Source: Anaeramoeba flamelloides
Taxonomy: Eukaryota; Metamonada; Anaeramoebidae
Assembly (NCBI GenBank): GCA_027625915.1
Contig: JANTQA010000042.1
Span: 2,492,001-2,556,000, forward strand
DNA length: 64,000 nucleotides
Direction of reading: 5' to 3'
Under the pieces are notes generated by a model that was given only the letters and a program-made list of their open reading frames with translations, ran no database searches and was not told the origin of the DNA. Shown here piece by piece: positions 48,074-57,254 of this stretch (within the stretch, counting starts at the first letter, position 1; each line of letters opens with the position of its first letter). The position numbers and the translations under genes are program-made.

Positions 48074-48994
48074 ATGATTATATATGTGTGGATACGGTTA
48101 GTTGAAAACAAATCATCTTCTTTCAGGAAATTTCTATTCAATTTATTTATTTTTTTTGAATTTTTTATAATCCAAAACTTATTAATTATTAAAATTTCTT
48201 TTACGGTTAATATTAAAATCAATTTCGAAACCTTTTCCTCAAAAATAAAAAAAAAAAATAAAATAAATAGCGAAAATAATCAAAACGAAATAACATGGGA
48301 TATATCTTTCACATCAACACAGGTACCTCTATTATTATATGAAGAAGAGCATTATGCACGATCAGTACCAAAACAATTAAAAATGATAAGTATCTGCCCA
48401 TCACCAAGGTGTGATTTTGGAGGATCACTTTCTTCTAATTATTTTGGAGAACTTGAAATTGATGGTTGGATCGGGTCACAAAGCCACTCGTGGGGATCTG
48501 GTTACCCCACTGATAGGTTTTTTGGCCAGGTTTGCCAATTCGATTCAAGAGAAAAAAATACTCTTGAAATTGTTTCAACAACAATTGAGCTTGGGTGTTT
48601 GACAAAAAAACTATTTCTAATGGTTTTACGATACGAAGAAAAGGAAATTAAATTAAATTCAGTGTACAGAGGATCGCATGCTAAATCAGAAATCACATTT
48701 GGCAATGTTTTTAATTGGCGGTTTCAAACAGAATCAAACGTTGCCTCGTTTGAAGGTTTATTAAGTGCTCCGAGGGATTCATTTATTACAATTCCTTTAT
48801 TAAATAACACCAATAAAAAAAACAAGAACAGCAATAACACAACGAGACATTTGCTTCTTACTCAAAAGGCTACATGTACACTTAAAATTGTTGAAAGGGG
48901 GACAGAAAAGGTGGATATTATTAAGGCAAATGAAAAATGCTTTTTTGAGATAATAACTGACGAATTTTCATTTAACGAAATTGAAGAAATTTAA
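48074..48994 (+). CDS. CrtC/AttH-like (tocopherol-cyclase-like) lipocalin-fold protein, 5' end uncertain
   Basis: The open frame of 306 aa ends at TAA 48992-48994. From about residue 72 it reads like a bacterial family of two-barrel lipocalin-type proteins related to hydroxyneurosporene hydratase CrtC and AttH: ITWDISF, then GWIGSQSHSWG (131-141), TDRFFGQVCQFD (146-157), a segment with YRGSHAKSEITFG, then FEGLLSAPRDSF, and a final FEIITD. In that family GSQNHNWG and YAWGQ are signature segments; here the first reads GSQSHSWG and the second RFFGQ. Substrate and role are unknown, probably binding or modifying a hydrophobic small molecule. The first 40-70 residues are Phe/Ile/Lys-rich and do not look like the family, so the true N-terminus is probably in an upstream exon; a TTTCAG at 48122-48127 is a possible acceptor. 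A Tc1-like fragment lies just upstream. The coding frame is firm and the family fairly firm; start and function are not. Confidence 0.75.
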   Translation: MIIYVWIRLVENKSSSFRKFLFNLFIFFEFFIIQNLLIIKISFTVNIKINFETFSSKIKKKNKINSENNQNEITWDISFTSTQVPLLLYEEEHYARSVPKQLKMISICPSPRCDFGGSLSSNYFGELEIDGWIGSQSHSWGSGYPTDRFFGQVCQFDSREKNTLEIVSTTIELGCLTKKLFLMVLRYEEKEIKLNSVYRGSHAKSEITFGNVFNWRFQTESNVASFEGLLSAPRDSFITIPLLNNTNKKNKNSNNTTRHLLLTQKATCTLKIVERGTEKVDIIKANEKCFFEIITDEFSFNEIEEI

Positions 48995-51184
48995 TGTTTA
49001 TATATATAATTATATATTATTATAGAAAATTCAATTATATATATAAATCGTTTGTTTATTGCAATAATCTTTCTATATTAATTTGGTTTGATTAACTTTT
49101 TTATTCTAATAATGTTTTTTTTTTTTTTTATAATTGATCTTTTAATGAATAAAAATTTAAATTTTCTTTTTTTCAACATTTTCATATTGAAATTTTATTT
49201 AAAAATATTTTTAAAAATATTTGTCTTCCAAAATAAATGTTATTAAATTTATTTATATTTTCTGTCAAATGATTATTAAATATATCATGAAATTTTAATA
49301 ATTAACTCATAGAGTACCTAATTTTCTGTACGAAATTTTTTTTCATATCATAAGAATTTAATATACTTTTCTGAGATGAAAATATTTTGTATTTTTGTTT
49401 CCATTAACAACTGATAGTAAGAAATTTGCAAAAATTTCATCAAAAAAATTTATACTTTTACTTTCCCTATATTGTTTTCCATTTCCCAATTAATATTTTG
49501 TCTTTTTTTTTTTAAAACAACTTTAATTTATCTTTGAAATCTTTTCAAAACCCAGGATTTCTAATTTTGTTTTAACTTTTTATTTTCTTCAATAAATTGA
49601 AATTCAGGGATAGAGAACAGTTTTTGGCATTAATATATAAAATATTAAAATGGGTATTGAAGAAATACAAAACTGTACTTTTTTGTAGCTATAAAGGATC
49701 AAAAAATTCTGATCAACTAAGAAACCCAGAAAAGAAAATTTTTTCAATGAGAAAATTATTTGTTTTTCCATTTTTTATGAAAAATGAATTCTTAAATTGA
49801 TTTTATTTCTTATAATATAAAATATTTTTAGATTTTTTGATTTTTTTTTATAACTATTTTTACTATTAAGTAGTTACTGTTAAACAAATAAATTCTAAGA
49901 ATTTTTTTTTCTTTTTTAGTAGAATTCTTCTAGAAAAACCAAAAATGCTTTTATAAATAATAAACGAAAAAAATAAGTATTATTTTCAGATTGGGGGGTT
50001 GATTATTTTTTTTTTAGAGTCAGTTAAAAATTTTACCTTAAAATTTATAGTTTTTATTGTATTTTGAAAGAGGTTTTTTTAAAATAGAATTTTCTTCAAT
50101 ATATTTTGGAATTAGGTAATTTTATCATAAAAATATATTATCAATTTTTTTAATCCAAATAATAATTTAAGTTATGTTTGTAATTCTTTTACTAAAATCC
50201 AAATAGTTTGTTAAAAAAAAATTTTCAAAATTGAAAATTCTTATAAAATTTTTTTTATTTTTTAAAATCATCAAATAACTTTTTGAAAACTCATAAGAAA
50301 AAAAAATTGCTGAATTGATCTCAAATTCATTGGTAATATTTTGTTAAACTTTTATAAAATTTTCATTTATTTAATCAATTTAACATTCATCATTTTTTCA
50401 TGTTGAGATGAGTATTGAATTTTTAATAATTAAAAATATGAACAAAATTAATTAATTTATTAAAAAGCTATTAGTTACAACATAAATCTAAAAATATTTT
50501 TTTCTATTTTTAAGAATTAACTTTATTGTTAATAAAAATAATTATTTACCTTATCATATTACTGGTTTTTATTGGAATTAGACGTGCATTGTTTTCTCCA
50601 AAAATGTTTTTTTTTTTTCATTTTTTGGAAATATTTCTATTTAAATATTTTGAAATAAATACCTAAGCCATAAATTCAATTTTTATTAATGTTGTACTTA
50701 ATTTCGTATTGTTGATTAAAGGATACCTTCACTAACAAAGATGATTTTGTATGAACTGTAAAAAAAAAAATGCCAAACCTTTTTGCAAATGCCTTATATA
50801 CAAACCTTAATTTATTTATTGTAATAAACGATCTGTAATTAATAAACATGAGATTTCTTCAAAATAAAATGTTTTTCGAAAAATTTTTCTTTTTATTTTT
50901 TTCAATCCGAAAAATCCAACTCAAAGGATTAGTTCCTTTATACTGTAAATTAATTGGGAAAAATGAACTTCTTTTAAAAATAATACTCAATTTCTCTACA
51001 GATAAAAAAAAGGTTGAAAATCCAAATTAAAGAGAATTTTTGATCAATTAATGACTCTACGATCAGTATCATTGTCGAAATAAAAAATAATAAAAAATAG
51101 GGGGGAAAGCCCCAAATTTAATTTGATAACAATTTTTTTAAAATAGAAAAAAGTAAAAATAAAAATTTAATAAATTTAATTATT
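48995..51184. other. Non-coding between the lipocalin-like gene and G-gamma copy 1
   Basis: Uniformly AT-rich; short open frames (49597-49800, 50848-51030) have no recognisable content. No repeat family member was found. The two flanking genes converge here. Confidence 0.65.
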
Positions 51185-51344
51185 ATTTGAAAGATAAAGA
51201 GAAAAAATAAATGGTAGAATAAAATGAAATGTGTTGAAAAAAAGATTTTATTTTTCAAATCAAAAAGAAAATAATACAGCAAATATTAATAATTTTGGAA
51301 TTTTTTTAAAAATTTTTTTGATGTGTATTTTAGTGTCAAAGATA

Positions 51345-52927
51345 TTACATCATAACACAACCACAGCCTGGTTCATCTTCGTCTAGATTAAGCCATGGGT
51401 TATTCGAATTGTCTGTCCCTGGAACTAATGGATCTGTTATTGATTGTGTATATTGGATTAAACTATTTGAATTGGAATAAGAAAAAGAAAAACGAAAAAC
51501 GAAAAAGAAAAAGAAAAATAAATGAATGGTTTGAGAGAAAACATTTGAGGAATGTTGTTGGTTGGAAGAAACAGTGTTTAAATCAGAATTTTGATTTTTT
51601 CCTTTTAAAATGTGTTTGTCATTCATAAAAAAGATTCAAAAAGTGCGACAACAAAATTTTCAAAATTGTCTTTCAAACAGTTGGCCAGGTTCAACAGATA
51701 CGAGATCCATGACTACACTAGAATCTTTTTTTGTTAGATTTTTGTAATGACTATCCTAATTTTATGTTCTTTTAGTATTGGAATACAATATATTTACCAA
51801 CACAAATGATTTAAAAGTTAGTCAATTCAAGAAAATTCAAAATATTGAGATTTTTGTTTTTGTTTTTTTATCAGAATTAAAAAAAACCTAGGCACTCTAC
51901 GACACTCTACGGCACTTGATCGTTAGGTTTTTTTTAATTTTTGAAATAAACCGAAAATTTATTTAATTTTTGCTTTATTTCAAAAATTAAAAAAAAGTGT
52001 CATTAGCTTTTCCAAAATTTAAAGGAATTGAGTAAAATCAAAGATTTTGCTCAATTCTTGTAAATTCTGGGAAAGTGCAATTAGGTTTTTTTTACTTTTT
52101 AAAAAAGAAAATTTCTGAAATTTTCTTTAATTTCTGGAATTAAAGAAACTTTTTGTTAGCTTGACTCGAATTTACAAGAATTGTGTAAAATCGTTGTTTT
52201 TTCTATATTCTTTTGAATTTTGGAAAAGTAATATTAGCTTTTCTTGAGTTTTCTGATTATTTAAAAAATCACTAGATTTTAATTAGGTTTTTTGAGTTTA
52301 CAAGAATTGTGCAAAATCTTTGTTTTTTCCCTATTCTTGTAAATTCTGGAAAACCGCCGTTAGGTTTTGTTTTACTTTTTGAAATGTAAAGAAAATTGAT
52401 TTAATTTTCTTTTATTTCAAAAATTAAAAAAAAATTATGCACTCTACGGTACTTGACGGCACTCTACAACGCTTCCCTAATTTCTAAATTTTTGATATTA
52501 TTCCAAAAATTTTAAATTTTTAACAAGATCTATTGACACCACATTATTTTTGAAGTCAATAAGTGTGTTTTTAATGAGAAAAGTAATATCCACTGAACAT
52601 AAAAATCGGATAATCCTTAATGAAACCTGAAATCAATTCAAATTCTCATTTCTTCTTGTAATATTTTGAAAAAATTATCTCAAAAAAAAAAAAAGAAAAG
52701 AAAAGAGATCTTAATTGGTTTGTTTTGTTTATTTGAGAAAAATTTAATTCTTGTCGTTTTATAATATTTTTACAACACAAAATTAAAAATTATTTTTGTT
52801 GGATTTTTGAAAACAAAAAAAATTGGTTTTTTCTGTTTTTTTCTTTGAAAAAAGACTGTTTGTTTGATCTCTTTTGAATTTCTTTTGAAAGGTTTTTTTT
52901 ATTTGAGTTTCTTGTTCTCTTGTTTTT

Positions 52928-52970
<43 letters not shown>

Positions 52971-53151
52971 TATTTTATTTTTGTAATTTTTTGGGTAAAT
53001 AAAATAAAAGATTAAAAAAAAAAAAGAAAAGAAAAAGTGATAAGGTTTACCTATCACAAACACTGCCCATTGATTCAACCTTTTTGAGAGAGTCAAGTTC
53101 TTTGCCTAGTCTGTCACGTTGTGCAAGGTAACGGTTTAGTTGTCCACTCAT
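51345..53151 (-). CDS. Heterotrimeric G-protein gamma subunit, copy 1 (left arm), two exons
   Basis: Exon 1 is 53151-53051 and exon 2 is 51462-51345, encoding 72 aa. The intron is 1588 nt (donor GTAAAC, acceptor AAATAG). G-gamma pairs with G-beta and anchors the dimer to membranes through its lipid tail. The protein has the family layout: an N-terminal amphipathic coiled-coil helix (residues 1-28, RDRLGKELDSLKKVESM), a short Cys-containing turn (SVCDSLIQY), the DPLVPG then NPW block, an acidic stretch and the CaaX box CVMM, where Met as last residue favours farnesylation. The split codon (AG|T) is rebuilt at the junction. The encoded protein is identical to that of the divergent copy at 57255-60257. 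The intron contains a palindrome-module array (51880-52480) absent from the other copy. Confidence 0.93.
51880..52480. repeat. Palindrome-module array 3 (in left-arm G-gamma intron)
   Basis: Bounded by the linker at both ends (CACTCTACGGCACTTGATCG at the left, CTCTACGGTACTTGACGGCA at the right). Inside are the aaataaaccg hairpin, three versions of the caagaattgagtaaaat hairpin and single halves of the TTTTCTTGAG module. It is absent from the right-arm intron. Confidence 0.82.
52530..52630. repeat. Tc1-like end fragment, copy 2
   Basis: TAATATCCACTGAACATAAA then ATCGGATAATCCTTAAT, same orientation as 41780-41885. It lies in the left-arm G-gamma intron, outside the part shared with the right arm. 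Confidence 0.45.
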
Positions 53152-53275
53152 TTTGTGATTAAAGGTAATTAAAAAGTTTTCAGAAAATTGAAAAAAATTT
53201 GAGAAATGAGGTTTGGTTGAAATGTGTTAAAAAATCAAAAAATGAAAAAATTTTTGTCGAAAAGGACGTTAATTT
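53152..53275 (-). promoter_or_regulatory. Conserved 5' leader/promoter-proximal segment, G-gamma copy 1
   Basis: About 120 bp directly upstream of the start codon match the upstream sequence of the other copy; similarity is lost beyond about 53275. The duplication therefore carried only a short upstream segment, which may hold the promoter. No specific promoter motif was recognised. Confidence 0.35.
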
Positions 53276-53828
53276 GAAATAACAATTTTGTTTCTGTTTT
53301 TTGAACTTTGTGGCTAAATGTCACTTGCCAATATAACAGAAAAAATATGGAAAGTAGAATAAATCTGGTTTTTGGGTATGAAAAAAATGTTTTTGAAGGG
53401 GCCAAGTTTATTAAGAACAAAAAGCTAAACTTCCAAAAAACCTGATTAGTTGGAATTCTCTTTTTTTTTTTAGTAATATAAGTCTCGCCATTCCAAAAAA
53501 ATTTTGATTTAACCATCGAAATAACTTTTTTCTTTCTTGGTTAAAGTAAAAAATAATATATTGGTGATAGGAACAAAAAAAACAGACTACGTGGTTATAC
53601 TCTTTTGTGTTAATCCCAACTTTTTTCTTTGAATGAATATTTGCTTTTTTTTTAGTTCTTATTTTTGGTATTTATTTATTAGTTTTTTGAAACAATCTTT
53701 CAGGGATTATTGTCTCCATAGAACACCCGATAATCAAAGTTTGTTGGATTTGGGTAAATAGGATCTTTTCTCCAAATACTAAAATAAAGATAATTTAGAA
53801 AAAAAAATTTTTTTTGAAGGTGTTGTTG

Positions 53829-54232
53829 CTCTTGTTAAAAAAAGTTCAACACGGTTTTTAATTAGGAATCTTACTAAAAATTCAAAGTAAGATCAATGAA
53901 AAAAAGAATAAATATATAAATAAAGACGAAATGAAGGATTTAACACAATGAAAGTGTTTTTAATACTATCTTTTGGTAAGGGTTTTTCTTTGATTGTTCT
54001 CTAACTAAAAATATGTTCAAAAAATTTGACTATTTTTGAGATTTCCAAAACCACAAAAACAATTTCAATATGAAAGTAGATTTAAATTGTGTTTGTTTGT
54101 TCGATTGACAATAATACAATGGAGATCTATTTTGAAGTTAATTGGTTTATTCTTTTAATTGAGTTTACTTTTCGTTTTCAGTAATGCTCCCAATGCAAAA
54201 CCGTGTTTGACTTTTTTTAACAATGGGTAATT
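53829..54232. mobile_element. Family D inverted-repeat element, copy 2
   Basis: About 404 bp in the G-gamma spacer. Inner ends carry AAAAAAAGTTCAACACGG and its inverted partner. It shares the internal AAATTTGACTATTTTTGAGA block (in reverse) with copy 1. Adjacent to repeat J2. Confidence 0.8.
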
Positions 54233-54239
54233 TTTTTTG

Positions 54240-54665
54240 TTGTCTAATTATCAAAATAATTCATACGTAGGCTATAATCCATGTTTCAAAAATAATCCGT
54301 GCTTTTTTTTCTTCTACTTCTAATGCAATATCCAATTTACTAGCCAATTATCTACATAATTTCAAATCGATGTTTATTGAAAGATCCTTAAGTATTTTCA
54401 GTAAATTTTAAATTGGGAATTTATTTGTTCAAATTTTTTTATAATATTCTCAATTTTTTTGAATTTTTTTATTAAATTACTCAATAATAAAAATTTTCTA
54501 TAAAAATTTACTCTATTTTTTGAGACAAATGTTTCCAGTTGATCCATAATTTTTAGAATTTCTTTTATAATATTAGAACTTTAAGAAACCAATACCATAT
54601 TTACTTCGGGTTAATTATTTGTTTCTTTGGTCCTGTTAATTTTTAGGTCTACTGCAACAAATAAC
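54240..54665. repeat. Repeat J, copy 2 (inverted)
   Basis: Reverse complement of the 34187-34600 repeat, directly beside family-D copy 2. The J+D pairing at both places suggests one composite element. Confidence 0.65.
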
Positions 54666-55084
54666 CTTGGCTGTTTTTTTGAAACACGGTTTAAACTTTT
54701 GGGCACACATTATTTTAACACAAGTACTTTGAAACTTCACTTACCAAGTTATTAAAAAGACATTTTAGAAGAAATTTATCCAAGTACCTTTTCATTAAAG
54801 TCAGTTCCTAGTATATAAATATCAATAATCCCCAAAAATGTAATCAGTTTGTCCATAAATCAAACCCATTTTGAATTACTTTTATTAATGGAAATTTTTA
54901 ATAGAAAGTAAAAAAAAAAATGAAAAATACTAAAAAACAATATTTTTTGAAAAAATAAATTATTTATATAGAGAAAGGAGTACTTAAAGAAAATCTATTA
55001 AATAAAAAAATATAAGAAAATTAATTAAAATATATAAATAATAATAATAATATTATTATTTTCATGACCAAATAGAAACTACTC

Positions 55085-55260
55085 ACGCTTATTAGGTTTT
55101 CCATAATTTGGAAGAATTGAGTAAATTCTTTGATTTTACTAAATTATTTTGAATTCTAGAAAATTGTAGTTAACCTTTTCTTTAATTTGAGAAATTAAAA
55201 TATAATTTATGAAATTTGCATTATATTTTCCACATTAAAAAAATGCCAGATACTTGGCGG
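55085..55260. repeat. Palindrome-module array, short copy 4
   Basis: One hairpin (TTGGAAGAATTGAGTAAATT with its partner) plus a degenerate second module and a linker remnant CTTGGCGGTGCC. It lies in the G-gamma spacer. Confidence 0.6.
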
Positions 55261-55791
55261 TGCCTTCCCAGAATACATATGGGGATCAAAAACCAATAGA
55301 AAGATCATTGATTACATATAAAAATTCCACCACATGTGATTAATAATTGGTATTTTATGACTCTCAGAGTGGGGTAAATAATAATTTATTTTAATCTTTG
55401 GAGAGAAGATTGTATTTACCTTTTACCAATAGGAAAATCTATTATTTATAAATTAAAATAAATATTTGAAAATTTTTACTTTATTTTTTATTGTACTAAA
55501 TTTTTTTACTCTAGCTTTGAATAAAGCATTCTATTGATTTAAATGTTAAGAAACTTAACAGAAAGAGATGATACAAAAACTATTTTTTTGACAACCACTC
55601 CTATATAAGCAGAGTTTCAAGATTTACAAAAATAGAAATTGAACTGAAAATTTTTATAAATTCATTTGAATTTATCAATCTTTAAAATACCAGAAGAATT
55701 TATTTATTAAAGGATTTTTAATTCCACCACATTTAATGGCGTTGGTGTGCAATAAATTCACAATGTCATAAAAATGTCTATCTCCCTTATA

Positions 55792-55986
55792 CAGTCAGTT
55801 TCACTTTTAAGGCACAAACTTTCAACGAAATTTAAGGTACAAAAAAATCTCAAATTAAGGAACAAAAGTTGTAATTTTTATTTTTACGATTTATTTTACA
55901 AGAATATGAATTTTTTGCCTTAATTTGAGATTTTTATTGTGCCTTAAATTTCGTTGAAGTTTGCGCCTTAAAAGTGAAACTGACTG
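55792..55986. mobile_element. Family B foldback MITE, copy 3 (195 bp)
   Basis: Best-preserved copy: starts CAGTCAGTTTCACTTTTAAG and ends in its near-exact complement, with TA on each side. It lies in the spacer between the two G-gamma genes. Confidence 0.9.
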
Positions 55987-56010
55987 TAATGATTTAAATA
56001 GTACAGTTTG

Positions 56011-56092
56011 GTTGGAATTGCACATCCTATGAAAATGATAAAAAAATACGGATATCTGAATTAAAAAAAATAATATTTCTATTATATTAAAA

Positions 56093-56143
<51 letters not shown>

Positions 56144-56384
56144 ATTTAAGGGAGGAGTTATTAGCCCCTCTTGTGTACCCGAATTCCTAAATTTTTATTT
56201 AGGAATCTTATTAAAGACTCAAAGATAAGTTTATTATCCATTAAGGCTAATAAAGAGTTTGAATCCTTTTTTATAATAATATTAGAAATATTTTTTTTTT
56301 TAATATATTAGATATATTATTTTTTTTTTTAATTCAGATATCCAGATTTTACGATTATTTTCATAGGCTGAGCAATTCCATAGA
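56011..56384. mobile_element. Family G inverted-repeat element, copy 1
   Basis: About 374 bp. The left end has TGGAATTGCACATCCTATGA then GGATATCTGAATT, repeated in inverted form at the right end (AATTCAGATATCC to GCAATTCCA). It contains a (TA)n tract at 56101-56140. Confidence 0.8.
56101..56140. repeat. (TA)n microsatellite inside family-G copy 1
   Basis: About 20 TA units in the loop region of the inverted-repeat element. Confidence 0.95.
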
Positions 56385-56510
56385 AAAAATATTAATTTTT
56401 TATTATAATAGATAACTTCAATTTATAAAAATATTTATATTCAAAATTTGATTTTTAATCCTCCAATGATTTTGAAAAGGAGTTTTCTATTGGTTTTATT
56501 TTTCGCTTGA

Positions 56511-56845
56511 TCAATTCTAGATATCTGAAGTTGAAATTCCTCAAACATAAACACCTATACTTTAAAACCATTTAAGGCAATTCCACCTGAATAGGAAAAT
56601 CATAGCAACTAAAAAAGAAAAATTCATCAAGCTAATGATTACAATTCGAATTCAAATTTTGAAAATAAAAGATGCTTTAATTTTGGTTTAACTTGAATTT
56701 TTAAAATTCTTTTTTTAATTCTAATACCCAATTTTATTTTTGGACTTGGTTTTTGTTTAAAAATGACGGAAAAATATGTAAAAAAATAATTGAAAATAAG
56801 AACTTTTACTCTGTTTTTTAACAAAAACCGATTTGTAAATTTTTT
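56511..56845. repeat. Direct repeat H, copy 1 (upstream of right-arm G-gamma)
   Basis: About 335 bp shared with 59502-59833 in the same orientation, including AATAGGAAAATCATAGCAAC and TTTTTGGACTTGGTTTTTGT. No inverted ends or coding frame were recognised. Confidence 0.8.
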
Positions 56846-57133
56846 TTTCACGAATGACATCATACAATATCTAGCTACGATAGATTTTAAAAGTGAAGGA
56901 ACTGGTAAATAACACTTTGTCTACTTAACAAATCATTTTCCAGGTCAATTTTTGTTACCATTCTTAACTTCTCAACGAACTTAGACAATAAAGTGAATTT
57001 TCCAAAATAATTACAAATCTTTAAAATTAAATTTTGGACAAACAATTTTCGATCGAAAAACAATTGATCTTGTTTACAAGTCTTTTTCAGAAAACAACAG
57101 ATGAAAAAAAAAAGGAATTCGCGAAACTTTCGA

Positions 57134-57254
57134 ATTAAGTCCTTTTCTACAAAAATTTTTTCATTTTTTGATTTTTTAACACATTTCAACCAAACCTCAT
57201 TTCTCAAATTTTTTTCAATTTTCTGAAAACTTTTTAATTACCTTTAATCACAAA
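57134..57254 (+). promoter_or_regulatory. Conserved 5' leader/promoter-proximal segment, G-gamma copy 2
   Basis: Counterpart of 53152-53275. Upstream of about 57134 the two copies share nothing, so any farther regulatory sequence must differ between the paralogues. Confidence 0.35.

Larger units (their letters stand above)
51185..53275. repeat. Left arm of the G-gamma inverted duplication
   Basis: Reverse complement of 57134-60405 outside private insertions. Similarity starts about 120 bp upstream of the G-gamma start codon and ends about 160 bp beyond the stop. Within aligned intron sequence the differences I could read are mostly homopolymer-length changes plus occasional substitutions (for example CTGGCC versus CTGACC). 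About 51750-52640 has no counterpart in the right arm. Confidence 0.88.
53276..57133. other. Spacer between the inverted G-gamma arms
   Basis: About 3.9 kb, not itself inverted-repeated. In order: family-D copy 2, repeat J2, palindrome array 4, family-B copy 3, family-G copy 1, direct repeat H copy 1. No gene seen. As the shared intergenic region of two divergent genes it should include distal promoter sequence. Confidence 0.75.

Noticed and set aside
51463-51626. Extension of the exon-2 frame upstream into a 93-aa protein
   Set aside because: The upstream part is intron: the AAATAG acceptor and split Ser codon join it to exon 1 and give a proper G-gamma.
51395-51628. 77-aa frames antisense to G-gamma exon 2 in both arms
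   Set aside because: They are shadows; the sense frame carries DPLVPG, NPW and the CaaX box.
56887-57207. 106-aa minus-strand frame upstream of right-arm G-gamma
   Set aside because: AT-driven composition, overlaps the duplicated leader, and is not preserved in the left arm.
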